From NCBI RefSeq assembly GCF_902726545.1, contig NZ_CACVAD010000005.1, positions 1 to 64,000 of the forward strand: a stretch of 64,000 nt of DNA, in the 5' to 3' direction. Made by a program: the position numbers and the translations under genes. This document shows positions 1 to 7,085 of the stretch, piece by piece (the first letter of the stretch is position 1; every line of letters starts with the position of its first letter). This stretch comes from Yersinia artesiana (GTDB taxonomy: Bacteria; Pseudomonadota; Gammaproteobacteria; Enterobacterales; Enterobacteriaceae). The notes beneath the pieces were generated by a model that did not search any database, was not told the origin of the DNA, and was given only the letters and a program-made list of their open reading frames with translations.

Positions 1-128
1 ATGTTATTACTGCGTATTATAATTCCCGGTATTGGTTAATTAAAATTAATACCGCTTTCAGTAAAGTTAAGTGATTAATGACTGTTGTTTTTTAACTATT
101 AATCTACAGTAATATAATGGAGTTTTAT

Positions 129-1382
129 ATGAGTGAATTATTAGCATCAATTAAGTCATCAATTAAACCATCAATATCTAATCATATGCCTGCTATGCCG
201 CTTAGTCGAGGTTTTGAGCGATTACAACCTATAACACGGAGTTATATAAAAAATGACTGGAAGGTAAAAGATAAGACTGCATATAAAGGAAAAGAAATAG
301 TAAGGTCTGTTTTAACAGAAAGGAAAGTTATTAATAATATTGAAACAGTTAAAATTAAAACGTTTGACTCTGCTACTAATAAGATGAATCACATGACTGA
401 AGTATCTGACTTTAATAATAATGTGAAGACAGTTACTGTGGTGCAATATGACTATGATGCTGTTAATAAAAAAACCAGACAGGCTAATAGATTTGAGAAA
501 ACACAAGAGATTAAACCTCAAGAAATGAGAGAACACAAAAATATTAATGATAAATTAATACAGAAACACCAAGTTCTCGAGTCAAAAATATCTGACCAAG
601 GTTTTAAATTAAACAGTTCCCCACCAGATGCAAGCACACCTGTTCCTGCGGAAACCAGGGTGAAGAAGGAGTTATTAGACAGTAAGCCTAACAAGAAGTA
701 TGAACTTATTGATGGCGATCGTTTTTTAGTGACTAAAGACGGGCCTGTTGTTGATAACGGTAGTCGGGTTCAGGAGACACGAAGAGATAATAGTAGATTT
801 ATAGCTGACATTACCAGTAAATATCAGAATGGGAATATTACCTTGAAAACTGTAAGAGTACGAGAGGTTGACCCTGACACCAAAAAACATTCTGAGACTG
901 GAAAATATGAAACTCAATATATCTACGACTCTAGCAATAAGTTAGACCACACCTTTACTAAAAGTAAATTTTATGGCCCAGATAAAAAGCAAATTGGTCT
1001 TCGAGAGCAACGGGTTAAAAACGGGGAAATAATTTATGATGGTATATTGAGATATCACTCCGATGGGAGTAGTAGCTTTCTATTTCTTAATGGCGATGGT
1101 AACTATGAATATACTAATTGGGGTGCTGGTAAAGAGATCGGCCAACCATCATTGCGGCAGAGTTGGAGGGTTAGCAAGACGGGGCTCCCAATATCACCGC
1201 TTAACACTGATACCATTAACCAAAAAGCAACTCCGACTGCTGAGTATCCAGGCCAATTGGCAGATGCAATAAACAGTTTCCCTTCAAAAGAGATCAACCC
1301 TGCTCCTACGGATAAGATTATCAGTAGCCAAATATCCGAACGACTTAGGAACATTGTTCCCGATAGGAGATACCCTGTTTAG
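129..1382 (+). CDS. Hypothetical protein, AT-rich, cysteine-free
   Basis: I do not recognise this gene. The start at 129 is chosen because a GGAG sits six bases upstream; an in-frame ATG at 117 has no such site. The 417-residue product has no cysteine, no signal peptide and no membrane segment. It is rich in Lys, Asn, Ser and Thr. The first 30 residues are Ser/Ile-rich and lack acidic residues apart from one Glu, as in many type III secreted proteins, but that alone is weak evidence. A Lys/Thr/Asp-rich stretch around residues 60-110 loosely resembles another around 230-290, suggesting an internal duplication with beta-strand-like alternation. Base composition is clearly more AT-rich than ilvY and ilvC next door, which suggests recent acquisition. 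It ends 12 bp from the convergent ilvY stop and shares its terminator region. Confidence 0.7.
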   Translation: MSELLASIKSSIKPSISNHMPAMPLSRGFERLQPITRSYIKNDWKVKDKTAYKGKEIVRSVLTERKVINNIETVKIKTFDSATNKMNHMTEVSDFNNNVKTVTVVQYDYDAVNKKTRQANRFEKTQEIKPQEMREHKNINDKLIQKHQVLESKISDQGFKLNSSPPDASTPVPAETRVKKELLDSKPNKKYELIDGDRFLVTKDGPVVDNGSRVQETRRDNSRFIADITSKYQNGNITLKTVRVREVDPDTKKHSETGKYETQYIYDSSNKLDHTFTKSKFYGPDKKQIGLREQRVKNGEIIYDGILRYHSDGSSSFLFLNGDGNYEYTNWGAGKEIGQPSLRQSWRVSKTGLPISPLNTDTINQKATPTAEYPGQLADAINSFPSKEINPAPTDKIISSQISERLRNIVPDRRYPV

Positions 1383-1394
1383 TTCTTCATCGAA

Positions 1395-2276
1395 CTACAA
1401 TAACCCCCAAAACGCTTCAATTAACGGCTCACTGAGCCGTTTTTTCTGCACGCAAACGCCCAGCTCAAATGGCTCGACCAGCGAAACATCATCCAACAGG
1501 GAAATACGATTGCGTACCGGTTCCGGGCTGTTATCTACCACCACTGATGGAATAAGTGCCACGCCACACCCCAGAGCCACCATCGATACAATAGCCTCAT
1601 GACCGGAAACCGTGGCGTAAATTAACGGGTTAGTGATGCGTTGGCGACGGAACCACAAATCAATGCGTTTTCTCGACGGGCCGTGTTCCGGCAAAATAAA
1701 CGGAATCGTGGCCCAATCCGGCTGGTCAACTGATACCTGCGACCGCACGGCACATGGTAGCGCCGGAGCAATTAACACCAACGGGATCTCGCCGATTTGG
1801 GTAAAAGCCACGCTGGTGGGTAACACTTCAGGGCGACCCGCAATCCCCAGATCCGCTTCATTTGATTGCACTTTATCTACTGCATCGGCGGCATCACCGG
1901 TGGTGAGTTTAATTTCAACCAGTGGGTGACGTGCACGAAAGCGATCCAGAATTGGCGGCAAATGGCTGTAGGCGGCGGTCACCGAACAAAATAGCCGTAA
2001 CTCACCGCTGAGGGATGGCCCATGCTGGCCTAATGCATGGCGTAATTGTTGATATTGCAGCAAAGTTTGCTGAGCAAAGGCTTTCAACTGAGTGCCGGCA
2101 TCCGTCAACTGTACTGTGCGGTTATCGCGTAAAAACAGCGGTTGGCCGATGGTTTCTTCCAGGCGCTGAATTTGACGCGACAGGGTAGATGGGCTGACAT
2201 GCATCGCTTTGGCGCTGCGGCCAAAATGGCGGCTTTCAGCCAAATGTAGAAATAATTTCAGGTCGCGTAAATCCAT
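1395..2276 (-). CDS. ilvY: LysR-type activator IlvY
   Basis: Transcriptional activator of ilvC that responds to acetolactate/acetohydroxybutyrate. The 293-residue protein starts MDLRDLKLFLHLAES. It has an N-terminal winged helix-turn-helix (about residues 18-37, GRSAKAMHVSPSTLSRQ) followed by a LysR substrate-binding domain (about 90-290), and is close in length to E. coli IlvY (297). The start at 2276 matches the E. coli start; a longer upstream frame would add 19 unlikely residues. It is divergent from ilvC with the operators between them. The last codons contain a hairpin that acts as a terminator for the convergent gene. Confidence 0.95.
   Translation of the reverse strand: MDLRDLKLFLHLAESRHFGRSAKAMHVSPSTLSRQIQRLEETIGQPLFLRDNRTVQLTDAGTQLKAFAQQTLLQYQQLRHALGQHGPSLSGELRLFCSVTAAYSHLPPILDRFRARHPLVEIKLTTGDAADAVDKVQSNEADLGIAGRPEVLPTSVAFTQIGEIPLVLIAPALPCAVRSQVSVDQPDWATIPFILPEHGPSRKRIDLWFRRQRITNPLIYATVSGHEAIVSMVALGCGVALIPSVVVDNSPEPVRNRISLLDDVSLVEPFELGVCVQKKRLSEPLIEAFWGLL
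1424..1445 (+). terminator. Rho-independent terminator within ilvY 3' coding end
   Basis: Stem ACGGCTC (1424-1430) pairs with GAGCCGT (1434-1440) and is followed by TTTTT. It is oriented to stop transcription of the upstream hypothetical gene, yet lies inside the last codons of convergent ilvY. Confidence 0.75.
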
Positions 2277-2332
2277 CACAGAGTGCCTCTGGAGTGAGAA
2301 GATGCAGTGTATTGTACGAAAAATAGCCCACA

Positions 2333-2370
2333 TTGCAGAATCTGCAATATCACATTGTTAATATATCAAT
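2333..2370. promoter_or_regulatory. Candidate IlvY operator pair
   Basis: Two inverted repeats lie in the ilvY-ilvC divergent interval. TTGCAGA-A-TCTGCAA at 2333-2347 is a perfect inverted repeat. ATTG...CAAT at 2354-2370 is a second dyad with an AT-rich centre. Tandem IlvY operators at this position are known in E. coli; assigning these particular bases is an inference. Confidence 0.55.
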
Positions 2371-2527
2371 TTCAGCAATGAGTTTCCTGTCATATAGTGA
2401 GTTCAAGACAATCCCCGACACAGACAGGGGATGTGAAAAACAGTATCAGCACACAAACATCACATTCGTTTGCAGTCACTAAAAAAATAGCTGCACCCAC
2501 AAAACAGAACCCGAACGGAGCAATAAC

Positions 2528-4006
2528 ATGGCTAACTATTTCAACACATTGAACCTGCGTCAGCAGTTGGCGCAATTAGGTAAGTGTCGCTTTATGGCAC
2601 GAGATGAATTCGCCGATGAAGCAGGCTACCTGAAAGGTAAAAAAGTGGTGATTGTCGGCTGTGGCGCACAAGGCCTAAACCAGGGTTTGAACATGCGCGA
2701 TTCCGGCCTGGATGTAGCTTACGCCCTGCGTAAAGAAGCTATTGCCGAGAAGCGTGCCTCATGGCGTAAAGCGACCGAAAATGGTTTCAAAGTAGGCACT
2801 TACGAAGAACTGATCCCACAGGCTGATTTGGTTGTTAACCTGACGCCAGACAAACAGCATTCCGCAGTGGTTCAGGCGGTTCAGCCACTGATGAAAGATG
2901 GCGCAGCGCTGGGTTACTCTCACGGTTTCAATATCGTAGAAGTGGGTGAGCAAGTGCGTAAAGACATCACTGTAGTGATGGTTGCGCCAAAATGCCCTGG
3001 TACAGAAGTCCGTGAAGAATACAAACGTGGTTTTGGTGTGCCGACATTGATCGCGGTTCACCCGGAAAACGATCCTAAAGGCGAAGGCATGGCGATTGCC
3101 AAGGCTTGGGCGGCAGCCACCGGCGGTCACCGTGCTGGTGTGTTGGAATCCTCATTTGTTGCTGAAGTTAAATCAGACCTGATGGGCGAGCAAACTATCC
3201 TGTGTGGTATGTTGCAGGCCGGTTCACTGTTATGCTTCGACAAGCTGGTTTCTGAAGGTACTGACGCTGCTTATGCTGAGAAACTGATTCAATTCGGTTG
3301 GGAAACTATCACCGAAGCGCTGAAACAAGGCGGGATTACGCTGATGATGGACCGTTTGTCCAATCCGGCTAAACTGCGTGCTTATGCGTTGTCTGAGCAA
3401 CTGAAAGAGATCATGGCCCCACTGTTCCAGAAACATATGGATGACATTATCTCTGGTGAATTCTCCAGCGGGATGATGGCTGATTGGGCCAATGACGATA
3501 AGAAATTGCTGAACTGGCGTGAAGAGACCGGCAAAACTGCATTTGAGAACGCGCCACAGTTTGAAGGCAAAATCTCTGAGCAAGAATATTTCGACCACGG
3601 CGTGTTGATGATTGCCATGGTGAAAGCCGGTGTTGAGTTGGCATTCGAAACTATGGTTGATTCGGGCATCATTGAAGAATCGGCTTATTACGAATCTCTG
3701 CATGAATTGCCACTGATTGCCAACACCATTGCGCGTAAACGTTTATATGAAATGAACGTAGTTATCTCTGACACCGCAGAATACGGTAACTATCTGTTTG
3801 CTAATGCAGCCGTGCCATTGCTGAAAGCCAAGTTTATGGATTCCCTGCAAGCGGGTGATTTAGGTAAAAGTGTTGCCGGAACTGCGGTAGACAATGCCCA
3901 ACTGCGCGATGTAAACGAAGCTATTCGTAATCATCCAATTGAAGCTGTAGGCCATAAGCTGCGTGGCTATATGACCGATATGAAACGTATCGCAGTTGCC
4001 GGCTAA
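2528..4006 (+). CDS. ilvC: Ketol-acid reductoisomerase, class II
   Basis: NADPH- and Mg2+-dependent isomeroreductase for valine and isoleucine synthesis in the cytosol. It converts 2-acetolactate to 2,3-dihydroxyisovalerate and acts likewise on acetohydroxybutyrate. The 492-residue length is that of the long class II enterobacterial enzyme. The Rossmann glycine motif GCGAQG is at about residues 44-49. The C-terminal half is the duplicated knotted domain. The start [13 protein letters not shown] matches E. coli. It is transcribed away from ilvY and ends at a strong terminator. Confidence 0.98.
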   Translation: MANYFNTLNLRQQLAQLGKCRFMARDEFADEAGYLKGKKVVIVGCGAQGLNQGLNMRDSGLDVAYALRKEAIAEKRASWRKATENGFKVGTYEELIPQADLVVNLTPDKQHSAVVQAVQPLMKDGAALGYSHGFNIVEVGEQVRKDITVVMVAPKCPGTEVREEYKRGFGVPTLIAVHPENDPKGEGMAIAKAWAAATGGHRAGVLESSFVAEVKSDLMGEQTILCGMLQAGSLLCFDKLVSEGTDAAYAEKLIQFGWETITEALKQGGITLMMDRLSNPAKLRAYALSEQLKEIMAPLFQKHMDDIISGEFSSGMMADWANDDKKLLNWREETGKTAFENAPQFEGKISEQEYFDHGVLMIAMVKAGVELAFETMVDSGIIEESAYYESLHELPLIANTIARKRLYEMNVVISDTAEYGNYLFANAAVPLLKAKFMDSLQAGDLGKSVAGTAVDNAQLRDVNEAIRNHPIEAVGHKLRGYMTDMKRIAVAG

Positions 4007-4038
4007 TAATCGACTATAGTGTGTTACCTGATATTAAG

Positions 4039-4064
4039 GCCTCCCAGCAACGGGGGGCTTTTTT
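4039..4064 (+). terminator. ilvC terminator
   Basis: Stem GCCTCCC (4039-4045) pairs with GGGGGGC (4052-4058), followed by TTTTTT, 33 bp after the ilvC stop. Confidence 0.9.
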
Positions 4065-4326
4065 ATTTCAGATTAACTGCATTTCGATAAGGGAAATATT
4101 TCGTAAATTGATGCTATCACGGCCCGATAAAACTCTTGTAATGTGTTAATCGTGGTTAAATACCTCACCAATAATGTCTGCCTTTTTAATTTCTGAATCA
4201 CAAAACTATTTCGTTGATAATAAAAAGGCCTCGCTAATCAGTGAGGCCTTTTTATTTTATGAAATTACTGTGGCTGATGACAATTACATCATAAGAAGGA
4301 TTTTAAATATAAAAAGGAGAAAAGCG
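4065..4326. other. AT-rich spacer left of the bacteriocin scar
   Basis: No convincing gene is seen. The stretch is AT-rich and contains one near-symmetric terminator hairpin (4222-4255). It probably marks the left border of the accessory segment between ilvC and ppiC. Confidence 0.5.
4222..4255. terminator. Bidirectional terminator hairpin
   Basis: GGCCTC (4227-4232) pairs with GAGGCC (4243-4248). The stem is preceded by AAAAA and followed by TTTTTA, so it could stop transcription from either side. No intact gene abuts it. Confidence 0.7.
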
Positions 4327-4424
4327 ATGAGTGATATTCAAACTATTCTGGCCCGATGGGTGTTTTGGCCAGAGAGCATTCCCATCTTGATTATCCGCAT
4401 ATTGCCAATGGATTTAAGGGCTTG
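4327..4424 (+). pseudogene. Degenerate phage Q-type antiterminator fragment
   Basis: ATG at 4327 follows a good AAGGAG site and reads MSDIQTILARW. After a frame change around 4360-4370 the reading continues as ARE-HSHLDYPHIANGFKGL up to about 4424. The pattern MxDIQ..L.RW - WA - DYxxIAxGFKGL is that of the N-terminus of lambdoid Q-type antitermination proteins, as I recall the family. Only this N-terminal piece remains, it is frameshifted, and it runs directly into the bacteriocin DNase remnant. The family assignment comes from motif memory and has not been searched. Confidence 0.5.
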
Positions 4425-4426
4425 GT

Positions 4427-4705
4427 GGCAGGAAGTTCAGTAGTTTTGATAGATTCAGGGAAGCGTTTTGGCGGGCAGTGGCGAATGATCCAATTTTATC
4501 AAAATAGTTTAAATCGGGTAATTTAGGGAATATTAAGAATGGGAAGGCCCCATCATCTAGAAAAAGTGAGCGAGTAGGTGGTCGGGTAAAATATGAATTT
4601 CATCATGTGAAGCCTATCAGCAAAGATGGGGCCATTTATGACATTGACAATATTAGAGTATTAACGCCTAAAAGGCATATAGAAACTCATAAAGAGGTGA
4701 AATAA
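4427..4705 (+). pseudogene. Colicin/S-pyocin DNase (HNH) domain, 5'-truncated with a nonsense codon
   Basis: The frame reads GRKFSSFDRFREAFWRAVA, then NDPILSK, then TAG at 4505-4507, then a further 65 codons to TAA at 4703. This is the C-terminal DNase of E-type colicins and S-type pyocins. The catalytic HNH layout is intact: VGGR, then E two residues before HH, then 14 residues, N, 8 residues, H, 3 residues, H (compare E9 His102/103, Asn118, His127/131). The TAG stands where relatives have Gln after LSK, so one CAG-to-TAG change would explain it. The receptor-binding and translocation domains are absent. The stop is 1 nt from the immunity gene, the usual bacteriocin arrangement. Confidence 0.9.
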
Positions 4706-4706
4706 G

Positions 4707-5015
4707 ATGGAAGGAAAAACTATATCTGACTACACGGAGTCTGAATTTTTAGAATTAGTAAGGAAACTCTTTAATGTGGAAGATGCATCTGAAGAAGAAG
4801 ATATTCAAAACCTTCTTGAATTTGAGCGACTATGTGAACATCCAGATGGTACTGATATAATTTTTTACCCTAACTCTAATCAGGAGAATACTCCTGAACG
4901 GCTTGTTAAAGAAATAAATCATATCGCGAGTAATCATATAGACCGTCTCTTTGGGCGGTCTATATTGATAAGTTTTTTATTTCAGCTCGCGACTAAAAGG
5001 CTTACGGTTACCTAA
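4707..5015 (+). CDS. Colicin DNase immunity protein (Im2/Im9 family), altered C-terminus
   Basis: The product would bind and block the cognate colicin/pyocin DNase. Family hallmarks are SDYTESEFLELV (about residues 7-18), the acidic EEED segment, FERLCEHPDGTD, and the DIIFYP block that corresponds to the Tyr54-Tyr55 contact region of Im9. The start follows AGAGGTGA with good spacing, 1 nt after the DNase remnant. Homology stops near residue 75 (ASN). The usual short Gly-Lys-Pro-Gly-Phe-type end is missing. Translation instead runs through a hairpin (4936-4965) and overlaps the 3' end of the convergent fimbrial chaperone, giving 102 residues instead of about 85. The core may still fold, but function is uncertain. 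Confidence 0.85.
   Translation: MEGKTISDYTESEFLELVRKLFNVEDASEEEDIQNLLEFERLCEHPDGTDIIFYPNSNQENTPERLVKEINHIASNHIDRLFGRSILISFLFQLATKRLTVT
4936..4976 (+). terminator. Hairpin between immunity gene and fimbrial operon
   Basis: ATATAGACCG (4936-4945) pairs perfectly with CGGTCTATAT (4956-4965) around a 10-nt loop; TTTTTT follows at 4973. It lies inside the extended immunity reading frame. Confidence 0.65.
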
Positions 5016-5699
5016 ATCATCAATTAAAACAAAATTGACCGTTTTACTATCTGCTGTTGGGACGCGATTGAGGGGAAAGTCGAGCTTGGAAAAAGGGGCG
5101 ACCATATCTGGTAACCCTTCGGCCAGCCCCAATGTTAAAGAAGCGAGTGATGCATAATAAGGTGTTGGATTATCAACCCTAACCGAGGTGGTATTACCGT
5201 TGCGTTCTAAGGCAAAAGTTAATGCCTTGCCGACTGTATCCGCCGGTGCGGGTAAGTTTTTCGGGCGATAAAAGACTTTATATTGCATGCGCAAAGCCAG
5301 TGTAACGGAAGACTCATCATCAACTTTAGGTGTGGCTTTAGGCGGAATTTCGTAAACATTGAGCCAAAATGCAGATTCTCTATCCAGCGGCAATTTACTG
5401 GCACCGGATAAAATCAAACGCAGGCTGCGTTGAGCTTGTGGTTGTAATCGAAACAATGGTGGCAGCACTAATACCGGGGAAATCGCTTTCTCCGGCGTTG
5501 CCATCAAATCGCCATCATCCACCCACACCTGCACTGCCACCGGGTAGTCATTACTATTGACCAGTTGCAGTGACTCTTCTGTGCTACCCTCACTGAAAAT
5601 AATACGCGTTTTTTCTGCCACGACACTTGCCATCGCCGGCACACTACAGGCCATAAGAAGTGATAACAGCAAGCCATTGAAAGTGCGTTTGAAACGCAT
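4977..5699 (-). CDS. Periplasmic fimbrial chaperone (PapD/FimC family), distal gene
   Basis: Donor-strand chaperone for pilins. The start at 5699 overlaps the upstream termination site (TAATATG), implying translational coupling to the adhesin gene; an extended upstream frame would add residues already used by that gene. The 240-residue product has a signal peptide (about 1-24, ending PAMAS), the N-terminal Ig-like domain with TRIIF and the VQVWVDDG strand, RLILSG, and a C-terminal domain rich in hydrophobic strands (PYYASLASLTL). It is the second chaperone of the cluster and diverges from the first, so it may serve the adhesin specifically. Its 3' end overlaps the convergent immunity frame. 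Confidence 0.92.
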   Translation of the reverse strand: MRFKRTFNGLLLSLLMACSVPAMASVVAEKTRIIFSEGSTEESLQLVNSNDYPVAVQVWVDDGDLMATPEKAISPVLVLPPLFRLQPQAQRSLRLILSGASKLPLDRESAFWLNVYEIPPKATPKVDDESSVTLALRMQYKVFYRPKNLPAPADTVGKALTFALERNGNTTSVRVDNPTPYYASLASLTLGLAEGLPDMVAPFSKLDFPLNRVPTADSKTVNFVLIDDLGNRKPFSRELK

Positions 5700-5700
5700 A

Positions 5701-7080
5701 TTATTGAACACGGATAACCACTTGCGCATGTGCATTCACTGCTCCTGCCGTCACAGTTTGCCCGCTGATTTTGCTTAACTCAGCCCGAAAGTTCTCAGTG
5801 TAACTATTACCTCCGCTCACCGTGCCGGTTATTTCTTGTGCGCCCTGGAAGATGCCATACCAGCCGCCGTTATTACCGGTTTGGGTCACATTCTTTGAGA
5901 GTAGATATATCGGATTATTATTGCGGTAGATACGGATCCCCACGCCATTCGCCATTCCGGCGGCGCCATAATTATCTGATACTAAATGGCTAATGCCACC
6001 GCTACCATTCATTAAGCCCAAAGCCTGTGCCTTAGCGGCGTTTGCCGCGGGCACCAGAAAGCCCATTGCCACTGCACCAGCATTAACGCCGGAGGTAATA
6101 CCGGTCTGGCACTGGAAATCGACACTGAACTCCGCTGAGCTACTACTGCCACTGTTCAGTTCTGCCACAGAAATTCTGGGTAATATCACCGTTGGGGTAA
6201 AATTGGTGACTGCGCAAATGGTGGTACGGCGGAAAGTCACATAATTGTACAACCCAATTGAGGCAGGCCAGGTCGAATACCAACCGGGCCAGTTTGATAC
6301 CGAGTCGGTTCCTTCAACAGGGCCGCTAATGCCCGGCCCTTTAAAGGCGATATAGGCATTGGGCTGAGTATAGGCATAGGTATAAGATGCTGCGTTGTTG
6401 GTACCGGAGCGGGCATAATCAATACGAAATAGTTCAGTATACAGATTACTGAAATTCTTAGCTTTGACCAAAATACGACCAGTGCTGTCAGTATCTAATC
6501 CGGTTAAACGGCGTCCTTTCCATAAACGTGAGTAATACTCGCCGGTGGACAGGTTGGTTAGTCTGATAACCACATTGCGGACATAAGTTGCAAAGCCGGA
6601 GGGAACATTGCCAGCAATCGCACCATCTTCATTTTTGCCGCCATAGTCATTATCCCCGTTAGTGGCATACATTTCAAAGAGTTGGTCAACATCGGCCGCT
6701 GCACAGCGGAATAGCACCCGCTCAGGGTCATAGCCGGTATTCAGGGCAAAAGTGGTAAAGTCGGATGTCGCTGCGGCTAATAATGTTCCGTCAGGTTGGA
6801 AATTGGCTGCGGTGCTGAGGTCAATAACACCCGGCAAGCCGAGTGACCCATTATTGTTATCCAGAGAACCAGACCACGCGCTGGCCGTACCATCGCCCGC
6901 ACTTAGCTGACTTTGCGCGGTAATTCGGGTACAAGCTGACCATGCTGAGGTACTAAATAACCCGATCAACAGCATCGCCCCCGCCACAATATATGGACGA
7001 CGGGAATAAACAGGCATTGTTGGCCGCGAGACTTCGCAAGATATTAACTGCTCTGTTGGTCTTAACATTATTTTTCTCAT
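5701..7080 (-). CDS. Fimbrial adhesin / tip subunit
   Basis: A large pilin-like protein of about 459 residues, far longer than the major pilin, placed after the usher as tip adhesins usually are. An N-terminal hydrophobic segment ends in TSAWSACTRI, a likely signal peptide with the cleavage site just before the Cys. The C-terminal third (from about residue 310, SGSSSSAEFSVDFQCQT) resembles a pilin domain, ending in alternating hydrophobics and VVIRVQ for donor-strand exchange. The start is uncertain: ATG 7080 lies 5 bp from the usher stop without a clear ribosome site; ATG 7068 or ATG 7017, which gives the shortest signal peptide, are alternatives. The receptor cannot be told from the sequence. 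Confidence 0.85.
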   Translation of the reverse strand: MRKIMLRPTEQLISCEVSRPTMPVYSRRPYIVAGAMLLIGLFSTSAWSACTRITAQSQLSAGDGTASAWSGSLDNNNGSLGLPGVIDLSTAANFQPDGTLLAAATSDFTTFALNTGYDPERVLFRCAAADVDQLFEMYATNGDNDYGGKNEDGAIAGNVPSGFATYVRNVVIRLTNLSTGEYYSRLWKGRRLTGLDTDSTGRILVKAKNFSNLYTELFRIDYARSGTNNAASYTYAYTQPNAYIAFKGPGISGPVEGTDSVSNWPGWYSTWPASIGLYNYVTFRRTTICAVTNFTPTVILPRISVAELNSGSSSSAEFSVDFQCQTGITSGVNAGAVAMGFLVPAANAAKAQALGLMNGSGGISHLVSDNYGAAGMANGVGIRIYRNNNPIYLLSKNVTQTGNNGGWYGIFQGAQEITGTVSGGNSYTENFRAELSKISGQTVTAGAVNAHAQVVIRVQ

Positions 7081-7085
7081 AATGG

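Noticed and set aside
4174-4326. Open frame leading into the Q-like fragment
   Set aside because: It spans a bidirectional terminator and has no ribosome site until ATG 4327; only the part from 4327 looks protein-like.
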